The notes under the pieces: model-generated
Databases searched by the model: none
Seen by the model: only the letters and a program-made list of their open reading frames with translations
What the model was told of the DNA's origin: nothing
Shown here: positions 56,873 to 64,000 of the stretch, in pieces
Layout of the letters: every line of letters starts with the position of its first letter
How positions within the stretch are numbered: position 1 is the first letter of the stretch
Made by a program: the position numbers and the translations under genes
Source of the DNA: Lewinellaceae bacterium
GTDB taxonomy: Bacteria; Bacteroidota; Bacteroidia; Chitinophagales; Saprospiraceae
DNA length: 64,000 nt
Direction: 5' to 3'
Assembly: GCA_020636355.1 (NCBI GenBank)
Contig: JACJYB010000001.1
Span: 248,001 to 312,000 of the forward strand

Positions 56873-57591
56873 TCAATAACGCTTTCTTCCCCAGGCCAAA
56901 ACCTGTACGCCACTGGAGTAGTGCACCTGTGCCGGGGAGCCCTGAATCAAGTGACTGAAGCGCGGATACTGCACGGTTAGCGATTTTAAATCCAGTTGGA
57001 ATGCCGGCCATTCGATGTGGTGAATTTCAAAACAATCCAGGGTCTGTCCGTGGTCCTGAAATAAGGCATACCGTTCGGTGAGGAAGCGATCCAGGGCGTT
57101 CTTTTGGACTATTGGTGCACCGATGGTGTATTCCGCCTGAAAGCGATCCCCATAAGATGCATTGGTCGAGCGGTAGGTGTTTTCCTGCCGGCTCATCTGC
57201 GAATAGCGGTAAGGCAGACCGGAAAGGCTTTTGGCGATGCCACAGGAAATTCGCTTGCCTCCTTCAATGCTTAAAAAATAGACACCCGATTTATCCTGGT
57301 GCCGTACGTAAGTACGGATGTTGATCTCGTGAAAGTCCGATATCGGTGGAAAAGCCGGCAATATGCGCGGCCGGATGTTCTCCATGTCGAAAGCTACCAG
57401 GGAAACCCAGGGCTGGCCTTCCTGTAAGTCGATGTCCAGCATGGCAGGCACGAGTGTCCTTAATAAACCATAATCTACCGGCCAGTGGAGAAACAAGGCC
57501 CGGTTCCATTCCTGGTAATAACGCCATGGACCGGAGGGCAGAGGCCAGGGGGACGGTGTGCGGTGGCGGCAAGGATGTCTTGGTTTTTCAT
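56873..57591 (-). pseudogene. DUF2071 (YqjF-like) gene with a 5' frameshift
   Basis: The long frame from 57496 downward matches DUF2071: FLHWPVDYGLLRTLVPAMLD, then WVSLVAFDMENIRPR and IRTYVRHQDKSGVYFLSIEG. The expected family start is found upstream in two other frames. ATG 57591 gives KNQDILAATAHRP, and after a run of five G at 57548-57552 (plus strand) another frame gives WPLPSGPWRYYQEWNRALFL, the classic DUF2071 opening. A run of three instead of five would restore a protein of about 240 aa. Function of the family is unknown; it has an acetoacetate decarboxylase-like fold. Either real or an error. Confidence 0.75.
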
Positions 57592-57602
57592 GGAAAATTC
57601 AA

Positions 57603-58547
57603 TCAAATCAAATCTAATTGAATATACTTTGCCTCCAGAATTTCCTTGTAAGCCTTTTTCATTTTTTCAGAAAGAAAGGACCGGTCAATCCATTCCATTG
57701 CTCTGGGTTTGTTGCGAATCATCCGACTAAATACTCTGGTAATTTGCTTACCCGTAAGTCCAAGACCGCTGCCAAATTGTTCAAAATTTAATCGGTTCAA
57801 ATTCTTCTTTTTTCCTGTTAAGGTAAGGGCAAGCTCTTCTTTATCATCCGGTAATACAATGGCCACATTCAGCAGGTCATAGGCAGGAGCGAGTACCCAC
57901 CCGGAAGGGCTTTCAATCATGGAAAAATTTTTCAAATGCATGTCGTTATTCCCAGTGAGAAACGAGAACAGGACCAGTTCAAAATAGAATATCTTATCCA
58001 GTAAGGTGTTGGCAGAGTAAGTGCTTATTGCCTTACCGATTTTTTCGTAGGAGCTTTTATATTTATCATAGGCTTCGGTGACTTGAAACAGGTCTATCAT
58101 ATGGATCTTTTCGCCAGCATCTGTCCGGTCAATTCGTTTCGTGAGGTAGGAAAGCTCTCCGGAAGCCAAGCGGATCAAGGTTGAAGGTACTACCCGGATG
58201 TCAAAACTTTCCGCAATCCGCATGGTCACGTGTTCATTTTGAGGCATTCCCGGAAAGTGTTCGGAAGGTGGTTTGAAAATATATTGACCTCCTAATGCAC
58301 CTACTACGATCAGTCTTTTCCCAGCTTGTTTTGTTACTTTATTCACCAGAGACATAGATAGTTTTGGCTGTACTCCCGGAACTGCTATGCTTCGTTCGAC
58401 GACTTGTTTAGCCAGTTCATTCATCTGGTCCATTGAATAATCGATGTCCGGTGGAGTGCGGGCGCCAAAAAAATGCATGGAGCATTTTCCATGGAAGTTA
58501 CCTTCTTCCTCGACAGATTGATAACAATACAAACACTTATTCACCAT
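57603..58547 (-). CDS. hipT: HipT-like serine/threonine kinase toxin (HipA core)
   Basis: A 314-aa toxin of the HipA kinase family in the split, three-gene form. ATG 58547 lies inside the end of hipS. A zinc-ribbon-like start (CLYCYQSVEEEGNFHGKCSM) is followed by the loop region ERSIAVPGVQPKLSMSL, the ATP-binding Lys (GGQYIFKPPS), LTKRIDRTDAGEKIH, the catalytic NNDMHLKNFSMI and the metal-binding APAYDLLNVAIV. HipA-type kinases phosphorylate aminoacyl-tRNA synthetases and arrest growth. The missing N-terminal subdomain is encoded separately as hipS upstream. Confidence 0.9.
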   Translation of the reverse strand: MVNKCLYCYQSVEEEGNFHGKCSMHFFGARTPPDIDYSMDQMNELAKQVVERSIAVPGVQPKLSMSLVNKVTKQAGKRLIVVGALGGQYIFKPPSEHFPGMPQNEHVTMRIAESFDIRVVPSTLIRLASGELSYLTKRIDRTDAGEKIHMIDLFQVTEAYDKYKSSYEKIGKAISTYSANTLLDKIFYFELVLFSFLTGNNDMHLKNFSMIESPSGWVLAPAYDLLNVAIVLPDDKEELALTLTGKKKNLNRLNFEQFGSGLGLTGKQITRVFSRMIRNKPRAMEWIDRSFLSEKMKKAYKEILEAKYIQLDLI

Positions 58548-58872
58548 TTTCAAAGGTTGTGGCCTTTACACTTACTGCACCAATACAATTCTGACAGCAA
58601 GCCAGTAATAATCCCATGCGGTCATTCTTATTAATTTTCCAATTTTCGGAGGCAATATCCAGTAGCCAGCCTTCCGGGATCAGACCATCAAAAAAGGGAA
58701 ATAGCCGTCGGTCATAATAGGATTGGTGCGTCACCGGCATGGTGAAGGTGATGAACTGATTCGGGTGATTCTGCAAGTATTGGTCATTGTATTGAAAGAC
58801 ATATTCTCCTTCATCGGTTTCAGTAATTATCCCGGCCAGTAAGTCCTTGTAATATACTTTGCCTTGTCTCAT
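58537..58872 (-). CDS. hipS: HipS-like protein (HipA N-terminal subdomain 1)
   Basis: A 111-aa protein equivalent to the N-terminal lobe of full-length HipA ('Couple_hipA'). It contains KVYYKDLLAGIITETDEGEY and the conserved LFPFFDGLIPEGWLLDIA and DRMGLLLACCQNCIGAVSV. In the E. coli HipBST system this separate lobe is the antitoxin, with HipB assisting; the same gene order (B, S, T) is found here. Its start overlaps the hipB stop by 4 nt, and its end overlaps hipT by 11 nt. Confidence 0.88.
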   Translation of the reverse strand: MRQGKVYYKDLLAGIITETDEGEYVFQYNDQYLQNHPNQFITFTMPVTHQSYYDRRLFPFFDGLIPEGWLLDIASENWKINKNDRMGLLLACCQNCIGAVSVKATTFENGE

Positions 58873-59078
58873 TGTTCCGGATCTTTGATTTTAACGGGAG
58901 CTAGCTTGTGTCCGAACATATGGAGCACCAGATTAACCTTTTCCATATTAAGGTTGGTTTTGCCTTGCTCAATCTTTCTGACGACGGTGAGAGCCACACC
59001 TGCCCGGTCAGCAAACTCCTCCTGGGTCAGCTGCACTTCTTTTCTGCGCTCTTTCACAAACTCAGCCAATGATTTCAT
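58869..59078 (-). CDS. hipB: HipB-like XRE-family DNA-binding protein
   Basis: A 69-aa helix-turn-helix protein. The XRE motif is clear: SLAEFVKERRKEVQLTQEEF, then ADRAGVALTVVRKIEQGK and TNLNMEKVNLVLHMFGHKL. The C-terminal tail (APVKIKDPEQ) resembles HipB. It should repress the operon by binding the palindromes just upstream, one of which touches the start codon region. First gene of the three-gene unit. Confidence 0.9.
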   Translation of the reverse strand: MKSLAEFVKERRKEVQLTQEEFADRAGVALTVVRKIEQGKTNLNMEKVNLVLHMFGHKLAPVKIKDPEQ

Positions 59079-59176
59079 TATATGCTTTTAGATATAATAA
59101 CGCACAAACATACTAAATTATATGCTTTTGGATATAAAAACTAAAATATTGCATTATTTATATGCGTAAGCATATA
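59079..59176. promoter_or_regulatory. Three operator-like palindromes with exact 40-bp spacing
   Basis: TATATGCTTTTAGATATA (59079-59096), TATATGCTTTTGGATATA (59119-59136) and TATATGCGTAAGCATATA (59159-59176) share an 18-bp frame with TATA at both ends and TATATGC as left half-site. The third is a perfect palindrome. Starts are 40 bp apart, about four helical turns, so bound HipB dimers would lie on one face. The first begins one base upstream of the hipB start codon. Autorepression of the hip operon is the likely role. Confidence 0.8.
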
Positions 59177-59243
59177 AATTGTGGTAGGATTATGGTGTTA
59201 GACTAAAAGGACATTGATCGAACCGGCAAAATTTGTGCCCAGG

Positions 59244-61660
59244 TTACTCGTGCCGTAATGAATCCACCGGATTGGCGCGTGCTGCTTTGACCGATTGAAA
59301 GCCGACCGTTAACCAGGCGATAACCATCGCGGACAATCCGGCACCCACCAGAATAAATGGATCAAAGTCTACCCGGTAGGCAAATCCACTCAGCCACCGG
59401 GAGGATGCCCACCAGCTTATCGCAGCAGCCGGGACGAAGGCGATGAAGACCAGCACAATAAATTCTTTCGTCAATGCCATGGAAACGGAGCTTACCGAAG
59501 CGCCTAATATTTTTCGTATGCCGATTTCTTTGGTGCGCTGCTCGGCCGTGAAAGTAGCCAATGCAAAAAGACCCAGGCATGCAATGAAAATGGCTAAACC
59601 AGAGAACAGGCTAAACAATTGACCAATTTTTTCCTCAGAATGGTACAGCTTGTCGAAATTTTCATCCATAAATGTATAGGTGAAAGGCTCGGAGGCAGCA
59701 TACTGCTTCCAAAGTTTTGCCGTGTTATCGACCAAAGTTTTGGCATTTCCTTCGTAACGCACCAGCAAGATGCCCGAGGGACCCCGGTCTAAAAAAACGG
59801 CCAGCGGACGCACGTGATCATGAAAGCCATCGAAATTAAAATCTTTCATGATGCCGATGACATGATGCCGGATGAATACGTACGCATTGGGGCTGTATAA
59901 AATCTCGTGCCCTTCAGCCTGGTCAAACCCAAACACTTTGGCGGCTGCTTCGTTGATGACCACGGCATTGGAGTCGCTGGGAAATTCTTTGGAAAAATAA
60001 CGGCCGTCCTTCATCTCAAATTTCAAGACATCCTGGGATTCAAAATCGGAATAATAGCTGGCAACTACAGATTCTCCCTCAGAGCCCACGCCACGCATCA
60101 CGGTAGACATATAGGTTCCTGGAAATTTTACGGCCGTAAAACTCACCTTTGAAACGCCGGTTTGCTGGGCCAGGGCATTCCGAAAAGATTCACTGCTTTT
60201 TCCAAGACGGTGTACATCCTGAATCACCAGCACATTGTTCTTGTCAATGCCCAGTGGCTTTTGCAGCATGAAATGGATTTGCTTGTAAACCACGGAGGTG
60301 AAGATGATCAGGAAGATGGAAATAGCAAACTGGAAGACCACCAGTGTGCTGCGGATCCCTTTGCTCTTAACACCTGCACTTACTTTGCCTTTTAAAACTT
60401 CTACCGGGCTAAATGAAGTGAGGTAAAATGCCGGATAGCTTCCGGCCAATAAACCAACGATCAAAAAAATCAGTGCAATGCCTAAAAAGAACCGGGCATC
60501 CAGCAAATTGGCCGCAGTCAACATTTTCCCCGAAAGCAAATTGAACGTGGGCAATAAAAAGTAGCAAAGTACTACGGCCAATGCAACCGCTACCAAACTG
60601 TAAAGCATCGATTCGGACAGAAATTGCAGTATCATCTGGTGGCGAAGCGAGCCCAGCGTTTTGCGCAAACCGACTTCCTTGGCCCGGCTGGCGGATTGCG
60701 CAGTCGACATATTCATAAAATTGATGCAGGCGATCGCCAAAATAAACAGGCCGATGCCTCCAAAAACAAGCAGGTACAACAGACTTCCACCCGGTTCTAT
60801 ATCATCCTGGGAAGTTGATTTTAAATGAATGTCGGTGATTTTTGTGGAGTAATATTCATAAACGCCTCCCGCCTGGCGAAACTGATCCAGATCGTTGCCC
60901 AGGAATTTCAACAGCTCAGGGGCTACGTACTTGGTTGCCAAACCTGCCAGCTTTTTCTCCACATCTGCAACGGATGCGTTTTCCCTCAATAAATAATAGG
61001 TGTATACGCCACTATTGAGCCAGGCATCCACGTCGAAGTAATTATCCGGCCCGTATGCGGAAAGCAATGCATTAAATTTGAAATGGGAGTTGGATGGACA
61101 ATCCGCGGCCACTCCGGTTACTTTATAGGTTACTTTGTCCAATCCTCCATCGATGGTGATCAATTTACCCAGTGGATTTTCATCGCCGAATAATTTGCTC
61201 GCGGTCGTTTCGGTAAGCACGACGGTGTTGGGATCTTGCAGAGCGGTTTTGCATCCCCTTCATTCAATCTGAAGGAAAAGACGTCAAAAAAGTTGCTTTC
61301 GGTGTTGTATACATGGTCCTCGGTAAAGACTTTATCTCCATAACGAAAGACGGGTTTGCCTGCGCTATTCATCCGGAGGGTAGCTTCCACCTCCGGGATT
61401 TCTGCCCGCATCGCATCAGCCAGGGGTGGGCAGACGGAGACACTGCGCAGGTCCCGGTCTCCATACTTGTTGTGCAGGCCTACCTGGTAGATCCGGTCGG
61501 CATTGATGTGGAAACGATCATAACTCAGTTCATCCATTACGTACAAGGCAATGAGCAAACATGCCGCGATGCCGGCCGTCATACCCAGGATGTTTATCCC
61601 GGCAAAAAACCTACGCTTTCGAATGTTGCGGATGGCAAGGGTGAAATAGTTTCTGAGCAT
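59244..61660 (-). pseudogene. MacB/FtsX-type ABC transporter permease gene with one frameshift
   Basis: The two frames together encode a permease of about 805 aa with the usual Bacteroidota layout: N-terminal helix (FFAGINILGMTAGIAACLLI), MacB_PCD domain (SYDRFHINADRIYQV, then VLTETTASKLFGDENPLGKL), three helices (GLFILAIACINFMNMSTAQS), a second helix-PCD set and a C-terminal FtsX domain (AAISWWASSRWLSGF). The frame breaks at 61247-61250, where four T occur (plus strand) and five would restore the join. Either a -1 homopolymer error or inactivation. Proteins of this type act with an MacB-like ATPase, which is not in the window. Confidence 0.82.
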
Positions 61661-61895
61661 GACCAATTTTTGCTGGGAGCGGTTATGGATGAAAAGTTAC
61701 TTAAAACTACGATTCTAATGTTTCCAGCCTGGTCAGCTATTCGTAAAAAAGTGTAACACCATGTTAAATTCAATGGGTTAAGTCTTTTAGGCTGTCCACG
61801 ACACCAGGATGATTTAGATCGTTACATACCTATCTATTTGACAGGCCTTCTTCATCGATCATTGGTAATCTGCTATCTTAACCCTTCTACAACGG

Positions 61896-63104
61896 ATGAT
61901 CATGAGCAGGAACAGACAATGGATGGTAGGGCTACTTTCAGTGGGCCTGATGATAGGGTGTGGCGTGGTGCCGGGAACAGCCCAGACCGGAGTATTTGCC
62001 AGAGACTTCATCGGAGCTATCGCGGATAAGGTCAATACCTACCAGTACACCCATCCTTCGCCCTATTCCAATGACAACTGGATCCGCGGAACTTATTACA
62101 CCGGCGTCATGGCTATGTACCAGGCGACCGGGGATAAGCGTTACCTGGATCAATGCATAGCGTGGGGAGAAAAGACCCACTGGCAGATCCCGAAGAAAGA
62201 AACCAATGTGTACGGCAGCGGCTTTTACTCTTTGGTCTGCGGGCAGACCTGGATCGAATGCTACCTGGACCAGCAGGAGGATTACATGCTGCGCCCCACC
62301 ATCGACCACCTGGAAGATCCGGCGCGCTGCAACCCGGTGACCGAGCCACTCACCTGGCATTATGAGAATAGCGGTTTGCGTTTTGTCGATGGACTTTACA
62401 CGTCGCCGCCGGCCCTGGCGATGCTTTACCAGGTCACGCAGGATGAGAAATACCTCGATTGGATGGATGCCAGTTTTTGGGATACCTACGGCGTCCTTTA
62501 TGACAAGGATGAGGGCTTGTTTTACCGGGATGCCCGCTACCGGATCGGGACGCAGGAGCACATCGAGTCACACTACATCCGCCCCGACTCCATACCACGT
62601 GAAGCGGCGCGGACTACGTACATCTATCAGCAGACCGAACACGGCAAGAAGGTGCTCTGGTCCCGGGGTAATGGGTGGGCATTTGGCGGTCTAACCCGGA
62701 TATTGAAATATCTGCCGCCGGATCACGGCAATTACGAGCGGTATAAGGCCCTCTTCGTTCGCATGGCATACGAGCTGAAAACACGCCAGCAGTCCGATGG
62801 ATTCTGGCGCCCCAATCTGGCCGACCCGGACGACTATGGCTATACCGAGAGCAGTGGAACCAGTTTTTTCACTTATGGCATCACCTGGGGTATTAATAAT
62901 GGTATCCTGCCGAGGGAAGACTTCCTGCCTGTCATCGAAAAGTCGTGGGCTGCCGTCGTCTCGGTGATCAGCCCAGACGGTAAGGTACAGTGGTGCCAAC
63001 CGGCTGCCGGCGCCCCTTTTAAGGTCGAACAGGACGACTCGCGTGAATATGCATCCGGGATGTTCCTGCTGGCAGCAAGTGAGTTGTTCCGGCTGGAGTG
63101 GTGA
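61896..63104 (+). CDS. Secreted GH88/GH105-type unsaturated glycosyl hydrolase
   Basis: A 402-aa enzyme with (alpha/alpha)6-barrel features, probably a GH105 unsaturated rhamnogalacturonyl hydrolase, which removes the unsaturated sugar left by polysaccharide lyases. ATG 61896 or 61902 opens a signal with a possible lipoprotein Cys (VGLLSVGLMIGCGVVPG). Typical stretches: NDNWIRGTYYTGVMAMYQAT, SLVCGQTWIECYL, the catalytic-Asp region FVDGLYTSPPALAMLYQVTQ, RGNGWAFGGLTRILKYLP, and SDGFWRPNLADPDDYG. The family hallmark WxRGxGW is present as VLWSRGNGWA. No adjacent lyase was found. Confidence 0.87.
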   Translation: MIMSRNRQWMVGLLSVGLMIGCGVVPGTAQTGVFARDFIGAIADKVNTYQYTHPSPYSNDNWIRGTYYTGVMAMYQATGDKRYLDQCIAWGEKTHWQIPKKETNVYGSGFYSLVCGQTWIECYLDQQEDYMLRPTIDHLEDPARCNPVTEPLTWHYENSGLRFVDGLYTSPPALAMLYQVTQDEKYLDWMDASFWDTYGVLYDKDEGLFYRDARYRIGTQEHIESHYIRPDSIPREAARTTYIYQQTEHGKKVLWSRGNGWAFGGLTRILKYLPPDHGNYERYKALFVRMAYELKTRQQSDGFWRPNLADPDDYGYTESSGTSFFTYGITWGINNGILPREDFLPVIEKSWAAVVSVISPDGKVQWCQPAAGAPFKVEQDDSREYASGMFLLAASELFRLEW

Positions 63105-63414
63105 AAGGCGTGTGCAGCATTATGTGGTGAGCGAAGGGTATGTTGGCTTTTCACTTGTTCTATAAGCTTTCGGAATGACTCACTTTTTCAATGGAGGATA
63201 TCATGTCATGTGTGGATTGCATGATCACTATGTTCTTTTTGAGCCCGGTCATTCGATAGGAAATTACGATTTTAAGTATGAGAGGCAATCAACATTGCTT
63301 TACTGATTGCTCAATTTGTACCCATTTGTGTAATTCGTGGCAGAACTACACATAACTAGTGGCTTTGATTCTGGTTGACCCACTATTGCCAATAAATTGT
63401 TAGCAGCAGGGTTA
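63105..63414. other. Gene-free intergenic region
   Basis: About 310 bp between the convergent GH105-type gene and the truncated methyltransferase gene. No CDS, RNA gene or clear terminator is seen. A segment near 63325-63345 (tgtgtaattcgtggcag) resembles a short motif also found at about 56731 (tgtacaattcgtggaat). Confidence 0.4.
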
Positions 63415-63999
63415 TTACTTGCGTATTTTTTCCCCATTCGTTTTAGAAGTAGCTATCCAATAGTGTTCTAATTCAATAATTTCTACTTCTGTAGAAATTT
63501 GGAGCAGTTTGTCGGTTAAAAATTGTTTGCTGGGGAAGTTTTTTAATACTTCGTGTGTTGTTCCATTTTCAAGCGTCCTTGTTTGAAAAGTATTTCCATA
63601 TTGGTCAATTCTTGTTATTCTCTTTCTGTCGTGATTAGTGCCCTCCACTTGTTTGCTGTCAATAAATGCTATTTTAGCATTTTCATTCAATAAGTCTTTA
63701 AGTCTCAGCAAAAAATTGTCTAAGTCTTGAAGTAAAATATGGCTCCAAATAAATCCTCCAAATAGACCGTCAAATTTTTTGTCTATTGATAAACAATTCA
63801 TATCTGCTACTTGAAACACAACATTACTATTGAACTTTCTTGTACGTGCAATATCAATTACAATTTCATTTATGTCTGTCGCAAAAATTGAATTTGCTGT
63901 TTTAGAAATTTTTTCCGTCCAATAACCCGTCCCACATGCAATTTCAAGTACCGATTTATCAGCGAATATATTTTGAAAGAGTACTGCTGATTTTATCAA
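63415..63999 (-). CDS. Class I SAM-dependent methyltransferase, 5' end beyond the window
   Basis: At least 194 aa; the gene continues upstream past position 64000, so the true start is not visible. The SAM-binding motif I is clear (SVLEIACGTGYWTEKIS), followed by motif II (SIFATDINEIVIDIA), VVFQVADMNCLS and the motif IV-like strand (FDGLFGGFIWSHILLQDLDN). The C-terminal half includes IAFIDSKQVEGTNHDRKRI. It belongs to the broad methyltransferase_11/25 type. Substrate unknown. AT-rich codon use compared with the GH105-type neighbour. Confidence 0.85.
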   Translation of the reverse strand: MIKSAVLFQNIFADKSVLEIACGTGYWTEKISKTANSIFATDINEIVIDIARTRKFNSNVVFQVADMNCLSIDKKFDGLFGGFIWSHILLQDLDNFLLRLKDLLNENAKIAFIDSKQVEGTNHDRKRITRIDQYGNTFQTRTLENGTTHEVLKNFPSKQFLTDKLLQISTEVEIIELEHYWIATSKTNGEKIRK

Positions 64000-64000
64000 A

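Noticed and set aside
56727..63345. Shared short motif near 'attcgtggcag/attcgtggaat' as an attachment site
   Set aside because: The match is short and imperfect, and no integrase gene is present.

Overview
The window reads as chromosomal DNA of a Bacteroidota bacterium, most likely from the Saprospiria/Saprospiraceae part of the phylum. The phylum call rests on a hybrid two-component regulator with a periplasmic propeller (HTCS), a giant HYR-repeat protein ending in a type IX secretion (T9SS) sorting tail, a DUF6090 protein, a CarboxypepD_reg/TonB-plug-like protein, FtsX-type permeases and several secreted CAZyme-type enzymes. The family-level placement is inference. I see no rRNA operon, CRISPR array, insertion sequence, integrase or prophage gene.

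Layout. 0.1-5.2 kb (minus strand): a small anchored protein, a TPR/HisKA_2 sensor kinase, and a compact dapA - DUF6913-like - accA cluster. 5.6-16.6 kb (plus): the HTCS regulator, a 1904-aa secreted HYR-repeat protein and a methyltransferase-like protein. 16.9-20.8 kb: two secreted esterases around a divergent N-acyl-D-amino-acid deacylase lipoprotein.

21.2-35.7 kb is the centrepiece, a GC-richer, tightly overlapping plus-strand operon. Its order is korA-korB (2-oxoacid:ferredoxin oxidoreductase), an 832-aa ferredoxin-tailed protein, rnfB, a 1214-aa PFOR-like iron-sulfur protein, rnfC-D-G-E-A and a 58-aa Cys-rich membrane protein. The 832-aa and 1214-aa proteins share a C-terminal half that resembles the TPP domain of PFOR/NifJ but lacks the TPP signature, followed by a coiled coil. 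I infer an Rnf ion-pumping complex physically wired to a 2-oxoacid oxidoreductase through two repurposed PFOR-like subunits. This is the best candidate for an undescribed system.

35.7-42.5 kb is AT-richer accessory DNA with hypothetical genes, dispersed 'cgcaaag' repeats, a glycosyltransferase/phosphoesterase pair, a DUF6090 protein and a lipocalin-like gene broken by one stop codon. 42.6-49.5 kb holds a serine hydrolase, tRNA-Asp(GTC) with a decayed tandem copy, and a potassium locus: a KdpD/KdpE-like pair, two tiny membrane ORFs, and TrkH/KtrB plus TrkA/KtrA. 49.7-64 kb holds a plug-like TPR protein, a thrice-frameshifted GH42 gene, a GT1-type glycosyltransferase, a PD-(D/E)XK-like protein, a frameshifted DUF2071 gene, a tripartite HipBST-type toxin-antitoxin locus with three operator-like palindromes spaced exactly 40 bp, a frameshifted FtsX-type permease, a GH105-type hydrolase and a methyltransferase cut by the window edge.

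Several genes between 42 and 62 kb are broken by small indels, mostly in homopolymers. These may be real decay or residual sequence errors; raw reads would be needed to decide.
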